A DNA stretch of 64,000 nt, from the NCBI RefSeq assembly GCF_021462225.1, contig NC_061817.1:8157327-8221326 (forward strand). The letters run 5' to 3'. This DNA is from Girardinichthys multiradiatus (taxonomy: Eukaryota; Chordata; Actinopteri; Cyprinodontiformes; Goodeidae). Below the pieces are notes generated by a model. It was not told where the DNA came from. It worked only from the letters and a program-made list of their open reading frames with translations, and did no database searches. Below, piece after piece: positions 41,400-53,869 of this stretch; the stretch's first letter is position 1, and the number at the start of each line of letters is the position of its first letter. The position numbers and the translations under genes were made by a program.

Positions 41400-42862
41400 A
41401 GCCACTCTAACTATAAGCTTTATCAAAAAGGAAAGTTTTAAGCCTAGCCTTAAAAGTAGACAGGGTGTCTGCCTCACGGACTAAGGCTGGGAGCTGGTTC
41501 CACAGGAGAGGAGCCTGAAAATTAAAGGATCTGCCTCCCATTCTACTTCTAGAGACTCTAGGAACCACCAGTAAACCTGCAGTCTGAGAACGAAGTGCTG
41601 TGTTAGGAACATATGGAACAATCAGATCTCTGATGTATGATGGAGCTAGATCATTAAGGGCTTTATATGTGAGGAGGAAAATTTTAAATGCTATTCTGGA
41701 CTTAACAGGGAGCCATTGAAGGGAAGCTAAAATAGGAGAAATATGATCTCTCTTTTTAATTTACATCAGAACTCTTGATGCAGCATTTTGAATCAGCTGA
41801 AGGCTTTTAACTGCATTTTGTGGACATCCTGATAGTAACGAATTACAATAGTCCAGCCTTGAAGTAACAAATGCATGGACTAGTTTTTCAGCATCACTCC
41901 TAGATAGGATATTTCTAATTTTGGCTATGTTCCGGAGATGAAAGAAGGAAATCCTAGAAACCTGTTTAATATGGGATTTAAATTACATGTCCTGGTCAAA
42001 AATAATACCAAGGTTTTTTACTTTATTATCAGAGGTCAATTTAATGCCATCCAGGTTAAGTGATTGACTAAGCAGTTTCTTTTTTAAAGACTCCGGTCCA
42101 AAGACGACAACTTCTGTTTTGTCTGAATTTAGAAGCAAAAAATTTAAGAATGGAAGATTGGATATAGGTCTGTAATTTTTCAAGTCATCTCGATCAAGCG
42201 AAGGTTTCTTAAGTAAAGGTTTAATTACAGCTAACTTAAAAGCCTGTGGTACATATCCATTTACTAAAGATAGATTAATCATATCTAAAATGGGGCTGGT
42301 AATCAGAGGGAACACTTCCTTAAATAATTTGGTTGGGATTGGGTCTAACATACAAGTTGAAGGTTTAGATGAAGCTAATATTTCTGATAACTCAGGAAGC
42401 TTCACAGGATCAAAACAGTCCAAACACAAATCAGGTTCTGCAGTTATTTCCAATGTTGTCTCACTTGCTGAGGATGAAGTAATCATCTTCGGGAGTATGT
42501 CAAAGATTTTCTTTTTAATAGAATCAATTTTATTTAAGAAGAATCCCATAAAGTCATGGCTGCTAAGAGCTAAGGGAATGGATGGCTCAACAGAGCTATG
42601 GCTCTGTGTAAGTTTAGCAACTGTACTAAAGAGAAACCTAGGATTATTCTTGTTCTATTCTATTAATGATGAGAAATAAGCTGTTCTAGCTTAGCGAACT
42701 GTCTTTTTATACAACAGTAGGCTATTTTTCCAGATTAACTAGGAATCCTCTAGGTGTATAGAGCGCCATTTTCTCTCCAATTTTCTAACATTGTGCTTTA
42801 AAGTACACAGCTCTGAGTTAAACCAAGGAGCTAGCCTCCTATTAATGATTACCTTCTTTTTC
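41400..42862 (-). pseudogene. LINE ORF2, reverse transcriptase part
   Basis: 42549-41983 reads PIPTKLFKEVFPLI, then PLLKKPSLDRDDLKNYRPISNLPF, and jumps directly to LLLNSDKTEVVVFGP. The RT core between (including YxDD) is deleted. 41980-41400 contains a decayed but recognisable C-terminal domain. 42862 back to 42549 continues the linker from the endonuclease. Confidence 0.75.
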
Positions 42863-42868
42863 AAGGGG
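42863..42868. repeat. Target-site duplication of Polinton C, left copy (AAGGGG)
   Basis: Perfect match to 54921-54926. Confidence 0.9.
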
Positions 42869-43336
42869 AGAGACATAAAGGACATCCTTCAATCAAACGA
42901 GGTGTGAAAATTTTGACAGGTGGGCGGGACTTCCGGTGGCTGGGACATCCTAGGGCGGGACTTCCGGTGGCTGGGGCTTCCTGTGACGTAACCAGATATC
43001 ATCATTAATCGGATGTTGTCATTAGCCGGATATCATCATTAATCGGATGTTGTCATTAGCCGGATATCATCATTAATCGGATGTTGTCATTAACTGGAAG
43101 TTGTCATTACAAGGAAGCGAATCTTTCTAATTGTATGTTTTTAGATGTTTTTTACATCTAAAAACAAAACATGTAGTTTCTCCACTTTAAAAGGTCACTC
43201 AATTTAATGCAGGCACATCACACGAAATTCTGATAAGAAGAGAGAACCTGACAGATTGTAAATTCATTTTGTTTTAACACAGGGTTTATTTAGATGCTAT
43301 TTAGAAAAGAAGGATGAATTGGCTTCTGTTGTAGAG
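42869..43336 (+). repeat. Left terminal inverted repeat of element C
   Basis: 468 bp, only about ten differences from the inverse of 54451-54920. It holds two copies of GGGCGGGACTTCCGGTGG, a TGACGTAA site, three 34-bp tandem units, and a perfect 10-bp hairpin (TTTTTAGATG/CATCTAAAAA). Confidence 0.92.
42991..43110 (+). repeat. 34-bp tandem repeats in the element C terminus
   Basis: Three to four units alternating ATCGGATGTTGTCATTA and GCCGGATATCATCATTA; mirrored at about 54690-54800. They could be iterated integrase or replication-protein sites (inference). Confidence 0.85.
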
Positions 43337-43337
43337 A

Positions 43338-43362
43338 GGGGGGGGGGGGGGGGGGGGGGGGG
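43338..43362 (+). repeat. Poly(G) tract
   Basis: 25 consecutive G immediately inside the left terminal repeat. Confidence 0.9.
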
Positions 43363-43535
43363 TTATGGCCAAGGGGCGTAACTAAGCACGCTAATAGGAT
43401 TTTGTCATTAGGGGGCGAATCTAGAATCAACAAATTAAAAAACAGAGGGGCGTTCTTCATTGTTTGTTTTAAATACTAGCGGAAAACGCAACAATTTACC
43501 TGCAGCATTCGCTGGAAAAGAACGCTTGTTGAACA

Positions 43536-44452
43536 ATGGTTAGAGTTAAGAGAGTTTTTCATCAAACCGGGGAGAAAAGCAAGATGTGCCAAGATGATGA
43601 ACAACCATCTACATCATCTATTTCCTCGTCTGAGATACCTATCGGAATTCCTATACTCTGCAGATGATGATTCAACTTCACCAACAACAATGGATGAAAA
43701 ACAGGCCTCAGGTCAGCTAAGACGTACATCTCTTCTGTGTGAAACCCCAGTAACCGTCTACAAGCATACGCGCCGTGAAATGGATGCCCCGAAGAAATCA
43801 ACATATTACCTATGCAAGGTACAAAGGCCTCCGTTCGACACTCTGCAGGAAGAGTGGTCTTTGGAACCATATGGACTGAGCGGTAGCTGGGGGTATATTT
43901 TCATGTACAAAATAGGAGAGCTCTGCCTGTATCAATTGGATCAAGACGAGGTATTTAATGGATCATTGGCTCTGTGTACTCTCACCCACAATGACTGGGC
44001 TGTGTTACGGCTGGCAATCCCACACCTTAAGGATAACCCTGAATCAGTCTCAGTGTACGAAAGGGAGGATGAAGATGAAAGCTCTCCTCGACCAGCAAAA
44101 AGGATGAGAATGTGTCCTTCTGATGTCGAAATAGCTGCGAGAGAACCTCTCTTTAGTGCAGTGTGGGGGTCAAAAACCACAGCAAATGGCCGCTGGTCTT
44201 TTCAGGCAAGCAAACGCAAGAATAACCAGACGACCCCCCTCAGATCTGTTTGTGTTGGAGGCATTCAATCAGAACTGCGGTGTATTCAAGACTGTGCTGG
44301 CTCTACCGTATGATGCTTGGGTTGAGAAGATAAATGAAATTGGACAGCGTCTTTCCAACCTTTTCGAAAACTCACGCTGCTGGATTGATGTTATGTCAGT
44401 GAAAAGAATCCTGACGTTCCCTGTTGTGGATCTAAAGCCCACCCTCTTTTGA
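43536..44452 (+). pseudogene. First left-arm protein of element C, frameshifted
   Basis: Starts MVRVKRVFHQ. A frameshift near 43655 and another near 44235 (C-run before CCCTCAG) split it into three frames. The conserved core STYYLCKVQRPPFDTL to LAIPHL is in the middle frame. Divergence from A and B is much higher than in the capsid genes. Confidence 0.75.
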
Positions 44453-44582
44453 GGACCCACCCTCTTTTGAGGACCCACTCCCCTTCTTGAGGACCCTCCC
44501 ACCTTCCTGCGCTATATATCAGGATCTAACTGCGAGCTCACAGACTCTTCTTCTTCATAACGGCGGGCGGCAGACCTTGAGA

Positions 44583-45344
44583 ATGTATGGAGCGTACGGG
44601 AAAACACCATACTGGGACCTCTACAGCCAGCAAGAAGAGACCGTCTTCTCTCCTGATCATGATGATAAAAGCTTCAACACTGGGCCATATCATCCACCTT
44701 CTCCAGACCTCTACTCACCAGTCGCCTCATCGTCGCAGCTCTTTGAGTCCCTGTTCAGTTCAGGGACACCGACAGGATACAACCTCAGATCGTATCATCC
44801 GCCTTCACCCGGCCTCTATTCACCACTATGCGTGGCTGAGTCTGTACACACAGATATCCAACCTGAAGACAAGAGGGTGATCGTGGAGGACAAGGCAACC
44901 ATCAGCTACTCACCCTCCCCACCAACTCCAGACCCGATACCTGCCCCTCAGCCTTCACCAGAGGAGGAGGAGAGTAATCAGGGTGATGAAATTGACGGCT
45001 GGATCTCAAGCGCTCTCATCAATACGGTGAAAACAGCAATACTTCATTTATTCAACATAACCTGTTTGAACTATGTCAAAGAAACCTGTTATGGGTGCAT
45101 TACGAACCACCCGAGCCAACGACAGCATCAGTGCCTGGAGATATTGGAGGAGGAGTATTACCAAGTCAACTTTCAACGCATCGTGCGACGACTCGTAAAC
45201 CCCAAGCTCCTTCCTGCTATTCGGAAACTTGACATCTTTTCAAAGAGGGCGTATGTACGTGTTTTGAAGAGGAAAACTGCTGCAGAGGTGCTAAAGGCTT
45301 TTGAATCAGTTTTTAAAGAAAGTCAGGTCCCAAAAAAACTTTAG
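44583..45344 (+). pseudogene. Ser/Pro-rich gene fused to integrase by deletion
   Basis: Starts MYGAYGKTPY (upstream frame open to 44487). SPDLYSP repeats and the helical domain are present to LPAIRKL, where at about 45231 the sequence jumps to DIFSKRAYVRV, residue about 102 of integrase. The rest of the Ser/Pro-rich gene, the spacer and the integrase N-terminus with its first catalytic Asp are gone. The chimeric frame stops at 45344. Confidence 0.85.
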
Positions 45345-46016
45345 ACTGATGCAGGGAAAGAATTTTTTAACAAGAAATTTAAGCTTCTAATGGAGAAACA
45401 CGGTATTGAACATTTTGCCACAGCAAGTGAAGCAAAAGCCTCTGTGGTTGAGAGGTTTAACCGTACGTTAAAAACAAGGATGTGGAGATATTTTACTGCT
45501 AACAACACCCGGCGGTACATTGACGTCCTGCAAAATTTAACTAGAAGCTACAACCACAGCTACCACACCAGCATTAAGATGAGCCCAATGGAAGTGACCT
45601 CAGAAAATGCCTTTCAAGTATTTCAGAATCTGTACGATGTTACCTCCAACAGATATTGCAGGGACTCAGTGACATTGTTTAAACAGGGGGATCTTTTCAG
45701 AATATCCAAGGTACGTGGAGTGTTTGACAAAAAATACAAACAGAGTTTTACAGACGAAGTGTTTACAGTGTATGAGCGGATACCCCGATCTCCTCCTGTA
45801 TACAAACTCAAAGATTTGGATGGAGAACCAATTGAGGGATCTTTTTACGCTGAGGAACTTCAAAAAGTAAAAATATTTAAGGACAAGATGTATCAAGTGG
45901 AGAAAATATTAAATCAACGCACCTTCAAGGGTGTCAAACAGGTTTTTATACGCTGGAAAAATTGGCCTGAGAAATTCAACAGTTGGATCAAGTTTGATGA
46001 ACTACGAAACGTATAA
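45232..46016 (+). pseudogene. Integrase remnant, element C
   Basis: Lacks the N-terminus and first Asp. CAG to TAG just before the second Asp stops the frame at 45344. From 45390 the frame is open with catalytic Glu (VVERFNRT) and chromodomain (YQVEKIL, then RWKNWPEKFNSW). Inactive. Confidence 0.9.
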
Positions 46017-46055
46017 AATAGGTGTGTACTAAAACCTAATGATTCATACAGCATC

Positions 46056-46829
46056 ATGGAACGCAAGGCAGAGGATGACGGTTTTTACATTACCCTTCCC
46101 TCTAATGCTAGCATGGAAGTGTTTAAAAATAATACCAGTTCGAGTTTCCGTGTAAATTTAGCTCAACATATTGATTTAGAAGGCCAATGGATGGTTGCAT
46201 TAGCAGAGATTTCATACCCTCATACATGGCATAATTTACCGGATTATGATGCCTACTTTGAATGTAGGAAGGTTGGCGATGTGGAGATCAATACGCAAAG
46301 GATCAGAAGTGGCTACTATAACAGCGCTATTCAACTCGAGACAGAGATGGAACTGTTTTTCAAAAAAATTAACTCGGGTATCCGCATTAAATTCAGCAAA
46401 GTTCAAAAGAGATTTGCATTTCAAGCAAGCGGTCCGTATGAAATACGCTTCTTCAACACTCTGGCTTATATGATGGGCGTGAAACCAGGGGAATGGATTC
46501 ATGTATCTGAACCAAAACTGGCTCCTTTTCCGGCAGATATAAAGGCTGGTTTCTATCACCTATACTGTTACAGCGACGTGGTCAGCCCGCAAATAGTAGG
46601 CGACACTTTTGCGCCTTTACTGCGGACCGTCAAAGTACAAGGCGACTTCAGTGATATGGTTACTCTGACGTTTAACCCTGCCCACTACCTTCCAGTTTCC
46701 AGAAGACATATTGAAAATATCCATATAGAAATTAAATCGCACCAAAATGTTCCTGTAAATTTCGTCTATGGTAAGACCATCGTAAGACTACACTTCAAAC
46801 CGGTGATATCACAACGTAGCCTGAGATAA
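46056..46829 (+). CDS. Minor capsid protein, intact (257 aa)
   Basis: Starts MERKAEDDGFYITLPS. The first 14 codons differ from A and B, then the sequence becomes almost identical. No breaks. It is a complete penton-type protein. Confidence 0.85.
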   Translation: MERKAEDDGFYITLPSNASMEVFKNNTSSSFRVNLAQHIDLEGQWMVALAEISYPHTWHNLPDYDAYFECRKVGDVEINTQRIRSGYYNSAIQLETEMELFFKKINSGIRIKFSKVQKRFAFQASGPYEIRFFNTLAYMMGVKPGEWIHVSEPKLAPFPADIKAGFYHLYCYSDVVSPQIVGDTFAPLLRTVKVQGDFSDMVTLTFNPAHYLPVSRRHIENIHIEIKSHQNVPVNFVYGKTIVRLHFKPVISQRSLR

Positions 46830-46933
46830 ATTTTATTTGTATAAACAGAGATATATATAACCTCTAAGACTGATTGATTATCATTCATATTACCCTGGTC
46901 CTTCAACACTGCATCAAGCAGGCAAGAGAGAAC

Positions 46934-47377
46934 ATGGCACTTCTAAGTCTGAGACGTGATCCAAATCGCTTTGTAAATTACTATGTAAGTCAATCAGGCG
47001 GTAATCTGCCAGGGTTTTATGGGGCCCCGGTCATGTACGGACGCGGAATCGGATCATTATTTTCAAAATTATTCCGCTTCGTATCCCCTCTGGTTAAAAA
47101 AGGATTTGCTATTGCAAAACCCCATCTTAAAACGGCTGCATCAAATATCGCTTCGGATGTCATCGGTAGAGCCGTGAGTAAAATGAGTGGTTCTACACGC
47201 ACCGAAGGTCAAGAAGGTTCAGGAATTATGGTTTTATCCAAAAGACCCAGAACAAGACCCCCTGGTGATCGTTTAAGGACAGTTAAAAAACAACGACAAA
47301 CGCGAAAAAGGAGATCAGTTGGAGCTGACAAACGAAGAGGAAGGAAGTCATCCGCATGTTTTGATATATTTAAATAA
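46934..47377 (+). CDS. pX-like basic virion protein (147 aa)
   Basis: Almost identical to copy B including upstream non-coding bases, but a C in place of the A that makes B's stop (AAGTCA versus AAGTAA) extends it by nine residues to SSACFDIFK. The Arg/Lys tail is intact. Confidence 0.75.
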   Translation: MALLSLRRDPNRFVNYYVSQSGGNLPGFYGAPVMYGRGIGSLFSKLFRFVSPLVKKGFAIAKPHLKTAASNIASDVIGRAVSKMSGSTRTEGQEGSGIMVLSKRPRTRPPGDRLRTVKKQRQTRKRRSVGADKRRGRKSSACFDIFK

Positions 47378-48683
47378 TGGCTCTTTTACATAACAAATCA
47401 TCAGAGTGCACGCTGGCAGAGTTGGACTTATTTTCTGCCCCGATGACGCAGCTATCGATTGAAGATAAAATTTACACCGAGATCCAGCCTTTATCAGCAA
47501 TCACCGATGGAGGCCCGATCGAGTTTTTCATTCCGGGAGATGGAGAAAAGTATCTGTATCTCAACGATACGCTGTTGCATCCCAGAGTGAAAATTACTAA
47601 TGAGGATGGAACAAACCTGCCGGATGATGCACCTGTAGGGCTCATCAACTCCCCGTTAAACACCATCTTCAGTCAGTGTGACATCACTCTCGGAGATCGA
47701 TTGATTTCACAATCCAGCGCTACACATCCATACAGAGCCATGATTGAGACATTGTTAAACTTTTCTGAGGATTCTTTAAAAAGCCAGTTTAGCTCTGGTC
47801 TTTTTTATAAAGACACTGCAGGGGTTCTGAACTCTATTGTTACAACTAACGGCCCTAACCAAGGTCTTAACAACAGAGCAGGCTTTACGGAAAATTCCAG
47901 GGAGGTACATCTCCTAGGCCCCCTGCATGCAGACATTTTTTCTGTGAAAGACTTCTTTTAAACTCTGTTGACCTCAAAATTAAACTTATAAGAGCCAACG
48001 ATGCCTTTTGTCTCATGGCCGCAAGAGACTCTACTTTCAAACTCAGGATATTAGGAGCATCTCTTTTTATCAAAAAAGTTACTGTCTCTCCAGCTGTACA
48101 ACTGGGTCACACTACAGCTTTAATGAAAGCAAATGCTCTGTATCCACTTTCACGTGTGAATGTAAAAACATATTCCATCCCTGAAAATTCAAGGGTATGC
48201 AACCAAGATAATATTTTCTTAGGCGTCTTTCCCAAGTATGTGGTGATTGCATTACTGGATCATGACGCTTTTACAGGAACACGCAATCTCAATCCGTTTG
48301 ACTTTAATCATTTTGATATGGAATATTTAGCTTTGTGTAAGGATGGCAGACAAATTCCTGCAAAAGCCTTCCAGCCCAATTTTAACCAAGGTCATTCAGT
48401 GAGAGAGTATTACAACTTGTTTACTGCTACAGGACGACATCTAAAAGATCTTCCGCTGAGTATAACACGTCAGGAATTTAATCAAGGATACTCTCTATTC
48501 GCATTTAATCTTAACCCGGGTGAGAACACAGATTCTCTATCTCCAGTTTCCAGTGGGAATTTAAGACTGGAAATGCCTTTCAGAAACCCGTTGCCTCATA
48601 CCACCACGCTGATCATCTACGCTGGTTATGACTCTATTTTAGAGATTGATTCAAAGAGGCGTGTGCTGGTGGATTATTATTAA
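47377..48683 (+). pseudogene. Major capsid protein, frameshifted
   Basis: Keeps the LSAITDGGP segment missing in A. A small deletion in the ATATTTTTC run near 47935 shifts the frame, which ends at 47961; the second half resumes from about 47962 in another frame to 48683. Substitutions such as Leu to Pro (LLHPRV) add to the decay. Confidence 0.9.
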
Positions 48684-48694
48684 TCTAATCAGAC

Positions 48695-48982
48695 ATGAAT
48701 AATCATGAAATTGAGAACATACTGCATTATCTGCTGGGAGATTTGTTTTGTGGTGTATGGCCGTGCGACCAGCTCCCGCTGCTAGCTGACAAATTCCCAG
48801 GGCCGGCCTACTTTATTGTGAACACACATCCTTCACACATGCCTGGAGAACACTGGCTAGCTCTGACATTGGATGAGAATGGTCAATCCAGCTTTTTTGA
48901 CTCTTATGGATTCTCTCCGGATTTCGAGTTCTACCCGTCAAGCATCGTAACATTTTTAGAAGACAGATCCTCAAAAATATTG
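48695..48982 (+). pseudogene. Cysteine protease, 3' part deleted
   Basis: Residues 1-96 with candidate His53 and Asp69 are present. The sequence then jumps at the 2.77-kb deletion and the catalytic Cys region is gone. The 103-residue open frame ends in sequence antisense to the polymerase gene. Confidence 0.9.
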
Positions 48983-48984
48983 TT

Positions 48985-51900
48985 GAGAAGTGCTGAGAAG
49001 TTTTAAACGCGCATAAGCGGTGGTGAATGCTGCAATAAAGACATTGTTTACCTTGCTTGGGGGAGAGATGACACGTTTGCTGTAGTTCCACTGCACTACA
49101 CACATTTCAGGGTTGAAGAAATGGAAGTAGTTAACCCTGTATTTACTCGAGAACATGAAGCTGAAAAACTCATCAGGGTTAGTGATGACTGTGGTCTGAG
49201 ACAGATCACTTCGCTGCGCAAACTTTCCCCAAAAGCTGTTTAAGCACAGTTTTGCTACCTGTCTTTTGGCAGGGTTTACCTCGATTTTGCCTGCGTTTAA
49301 TTGGATACCCTGGTGAAGTTTGTAGTCTGCGACATACTTTGACCTGCTCTCCTCATCCACCGCTTCAGATGGGTAGCCTGAAGCCTCCTGCTTACCCTTT
49401 AAAAAGCAGTTAATGTAACCTTTAAAGATTGTGTCGCTGGTCTTCTCAAAATGCCAAACTTCAGTGATTTTAGCTAGGCTATAACCACACTGTAACGCTT
49501 TACAAAACTCTACACTCACCCACACACCTGTCAGAGCTCTGTCCTCATCATTATGCCTGCAGGGACCTGACTGGTTATTTATTTCAGCACATGTGCGGCA
49601 GAGAGTAAACACCAGTTTACCTTGGGATGTTCTGTAAGGCAAAACAGGGAAAAAGAGCGCTCGTGGGGGGTAGACCACAGCTCTGATGAGGCCAAAGTAG
49701 CTGCTGGGGTCATCAAAATCTTTGTAAATGATGGTGGGGTGCCCGAGGGGAAAGACGCAGCTAGCATTTACATAGGGGTACAGAGATGTGTAATCCACAT
49801 AGTGTACAGTTTCACCTGCCCCCGCTGTGTACCTCAACCTCATAGGACAGGTGCGTCCACCATACAGAGCATCTCGGGGTGATAGCGGTTCGGGTGCATT
49901 AACTTTCTCAAGAAAGCTGATCATCCCTGGGTCTGATTTTTTCATTTCAGTCCACTCATGCTCCCAGATAACCTCGAGACGAAGACCGTACACAGTTTGG
50001 AGCACCTTGCTTCTCTCAACAGTGGCTGCGTAAAACTGTTCAAATGCGACCCCTCTCAACGGACATTTGTCATGAGGCATGTAACACTTTTTACAGCCGT
50101 GGAAAAAACAGCCGTAAAATTCAAACGCAACTTTGACACCGTTAATCTCTGCATACCCATCCACAGAATATGGACCAATTTTCCTTTCCCCCATGTTTAA
50201 TGCATGTTCGATGTCAATTTTTCTGCTGTCTGAAATCCAGCCAAGCCATTGAATGGACGTGCTGGAAAACGTCTTACTACTACGCCTGTAGTCCAGAGGT
50301 GAGGGGATGGCCAAGGTTTTAGGAGGAAGGAAATTGGTTACAAAAACCTTCATGCAGGCTGAGGCTATCGTGACGCATTTAAGCGGATCCACACTTGTCT
50401 CCTTAAAGAACTCATCCCTGAATTTAACACAACCTTGATAAAAAATGTCCACATCATTTTTACAATAACGAAGAGCTTCCTTCTCATAGTCAAAGACCCC
50501 TTTGCTCGCTTCTCTGTACCAGCTGCTAAACACCTGTTGTTTTTGAAGGCTCATGCGTTCTACAGCGTAGGAGGATGGAGGAGGAAAAGACCCCACATAC
50601 TGGAGATGTTGCTCAGACGAGAATAGGTGGGGGAAAAAACCTTTGGTCTTATCACTAAAACCTAATGCTTTCGGCATCGCACTAAGCTTCATACACATGA
50701 AGGACAGACTATCAATGTATTTTCACCTGTAATCAGGGTCGGTTAAACAGAGAACTTTACTTCCCTGCATGATGAGATGAGGTTTAATGCCTAACTGCAG
50801 CATAGCTGTGATAATCAGGTAGCTATCATACCCACGTGCGTTATGAGCTATTAAGGTAAAGCCTCTGTACATCGGTCTCCTGAAATGGAGAAGTAATTTT
50901 TGGGTGCAATTCAATCCATAAGCATGCCATTCCTCACCTTTCAGCGTTTTAACACAGACCAGATAGGGGATGTGCACACCGTTCTCGTCGATGAAGCATT
51001 CAAAATCATAAAAAACCAGTTTATCATCTAACTGATTACAGGCTTGGGCGGTTTGAATGTAACACAGATGACCATCGCACGTCACATCTAAATCAGGAGG
51101 TATATTCTCACCACAAATACGGCATTTTACATTACACACGTGTGGTTTATCCTGCTTGCTGATTGGAATAACGTATATCCTTTTGCACACCTTGCACAGT
51201 TTTACCAACTCACAGTCACTCATGGGCCTGTCAGCACTAGGTCTTTTGCGAGGTTCCCTGTGTCTACTGAAACAAGAAGAGTTACGACAGATTCTGTGAC
51301 AACCTGCACAGGCGACAGGTTCGTTAATTTCACGCATACACTGGTATGAGTGACACACCGGACAATAGCCTTCACAATGGTGTGTGTCTGGCTTTTCATA
51401 GCTCCCGTAACAATATGCACAGATGTATCTCGATCCTATAAAACCCTTGAGATTTTGTTATCCCATAGTAGTGACCTTGAAATAACAGCAGAAAGAGAGG
51501 GTTTGATCGATCAGGGAAACTGGTCTCAAATTTACACAGAGCTGCAGAGTCTGTAACGGTTCTGTGAAACACTACAATTTTTCTCTTTAGAATGTTTTCA
51601 AATTTACCAATGTCGCTGAAAGTTACTGCTGTCTGATCATCTAAACCAGCCCTGTGTTGCCACTCCCTCCCCAGCTCTAAAGCCTGATTATCAGTAAGGT
51701 TAGAGTCAGAGACGTGTGCAAGACTTATGGCAAAGCATAACTGATTACTGGTATTATCTACAATATACAGATGACGCTTTTTCTTATTAATCAATTCACA
51801 GTCTAACGTTCCTTTAACCTTACGTTTTGACCCTCCTGCAGGGTCATTAACTACCTGTAGAACAAATTCCAGGTTATTATCTGCAGGCATTTCAGCGTTG

Positions 51901-52525
51901 GACTGTACTAACTCATCCAGAAAATTCTCAAAAGCAGGCAGAATCATATTCCCATCATCGTTAATGGTAAACGTGACGTTACGGTTCAGACTAATTCTAG
52001 CTGCACAACATCGTTACGTCTGGCTAACGATCTTGCAGTATCGGCTAATTCAGTGAGAATATGCATGATGTTTATATAGATTGTAGCAAGATCAGGAACA
52101 TGACCAGGGCAGGGAGGCGGGATGGTAAAAGGTCTCCTTATTTCAATGTTATTAAAATGTTCACGTTCAACAGTCACAGGAGGATCTCCCTCAATCTGAT
52201 CAGGGTTGACTGCAACCTCTGGATTTAAATTGCCGCCATGCTGCCCAGTATGATCAGCGGCGTGTGACGTTGAAGGAATTTGTAAGTCAGCTGATTCATT
52301 TTGCTGAATGCTGGTTGGAGATGGTGTTCTATTTAAATCGTCAACAGCCTGTTCTAATGAGCTTAAAAAGTCACCGTACAGATTTTGATTTATTACATTT
52401 TCACTGTTAGCAGGAGATGCATTTAACCCGATGTTATCTGCCACATCAGCATTAACAGGAATTTCCTTAAGATGAGCAACAACATTCCTTATCTCATTCA
52501 GCGCATGTGTGATCTGGCTTTCCAT
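48985..52525 (-). pseudogene. Family B DNA polymerase, copy C
   Basis: Starts MESQITHALNEI at 52525. It has a frameshift near 51985, another near 51460, a TTA to TGA stop near 50723, and loss of everything after TTAYARLKLL, so motif C is deleted. Motif A (DYTSLYP) and motif B (LCLNSFWGK) remain in the 50698-48971 frame. The zinc-binding region is continuous here (KCRICGENIPPDLD), which shows that A and B carry a one-base deletion at that point. Confidence 0.92.
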
Positions 52526-52562
52526 ATTAACATGAGTATCAGAAGAAGACCCAGGGATCAGT

Positions 52563-53176
52563 TTAAATTACCTTGATGTCAGCGCAATGTTTCACTAACA
52601 ATGTCTGACATGCTGCCAGAAGCGTTAAACATGATGCTTTATTACAACGGTCACGTAAGGATAGGGGAACTCTCTGTCTGCGCTGTTGCTGTCCAGGTCT
52701 CGATGAAATCTGCTCCACCATCAACGTTGCCTCTGGAAAGATAAAGAAAAAAAATAAATTAATGAAATATGCGAATTAATTCAGTAGGTAAATGAGTATA
52801 AGAAGAATTAAACTTACCATTCAATAAACCTTTAACAAGCCTTGCCCTGGTATAAAGAGCACAGAGTCGCCGTCTTTTCCTCAATTTAAGATATTCTGTG
52901 AAACAAAATAAAGTTACCTTACAATGCAGGTCTTTTGAAAAAAAAAATCTTATTTCTGTGAAGATTTGAATATAACTATAACTTACTCCGTACACGGGGT
53001 ATTTGAACGGTTCCGGGCAGTTCCAACTCTTCCTGCACTGAACTGCTACAGTTCTGCTGAATGTTATCCAGGCTTGGGTTCTGGATTAAATCATTCGATA
53101 TATCTGTAAAATATTTTATCAGGGGTTAAAACAAGTCTGCAATATCGCATAGACTTGTGAAAACATATGCTTAGAA

Positions 53177-53222
<46 letters not shown>

Positions 53223-53712
53223 CTTACTCTCCTCTTCCGGAGCTGTTAATTTTTCCGACGCACGGTCAGGGGACTGTGGCGCATGAATGGCTTCGCCCTC
53301 TATTTCATGTTTAGCTGGGATCGGATTGTCTTTTTTAAAGACAAGTTTCCGTCTCAACTTTGATTTTTTCGGAGGCAGACGGTTACAAACGCTGACCTCT
53401 CTTGTTAAATCTGTAAGTAGAATTTATCTCATTTATTTTTTAAATCACAAAATAGCATTCACCAGTTGACTAAACTAGATGTTGTTGTTGCAGTTAATAA
53501 TTACCATAGTCAGACTGTGTAAAAACGATACCATCCAGCTCATCACTCGTGGGTTCTAAAGAATATAAGTTAAACATTATTATTATCCAACAAGCATTCA
53601 CAAGCACTTAAAGAATTCTTAAAGATGAATACTTACTACTGAAGATTGCGTTGTATCTTTCGATAGAAGCAGAATGTTCACCTTCTTTGTTTCCTGAAAT
53701 ATTTTCCGACAT
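52563..53712 (-). CDS. Spliced right-arm gene, element C
   Basis: Visible exons: ATG at 53712 to 53637, then 53505-53555, 53228-53410, 52987-53103, 52818-52895, 52563-52732. Lengths 51, 78 and 170 equal those of A; the others differ by multiples of three, except 117 versus 137. The 48-nt exon 5 and exon 1 of A have no clear counterpart here. Reading passes through all junctions in phase 1 to a TAA at 52563. Protein content is similar: acidic start, KSKLRRKLVFKK basic block, helical basic end. Confidence 0.6.
53185..53220. repeat. (TA)n plus poly(T) in an intron of the spliced gene
   Basis: AT dinucleotide run followed by T-run. Introns of A and B at equivalent places also hold (TA)n. Confidence 0.75.
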
Positions 53713-53869
53713 TTTTTTTTCAGCTTCTCCTTACAAGTGTTCTAAAAATATTTCAGTGTAATTGGTTAAAAATAAACTTTTAGCTACCAGATTTGAAGCC
53801 GATCTCCCAGTAAAGATTGCCCCCCCCCCCCCGAGACACCTCAGCAACAGCGCAGACACGTTAATTCAT

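Noticed and set aside
42991..43110. CRISPR-like array of 34-bp repeats
   Set aside because: Units are contiguous without spacers, mirrored at the other end of a eukaryotic transposon, and this is fish DNA.
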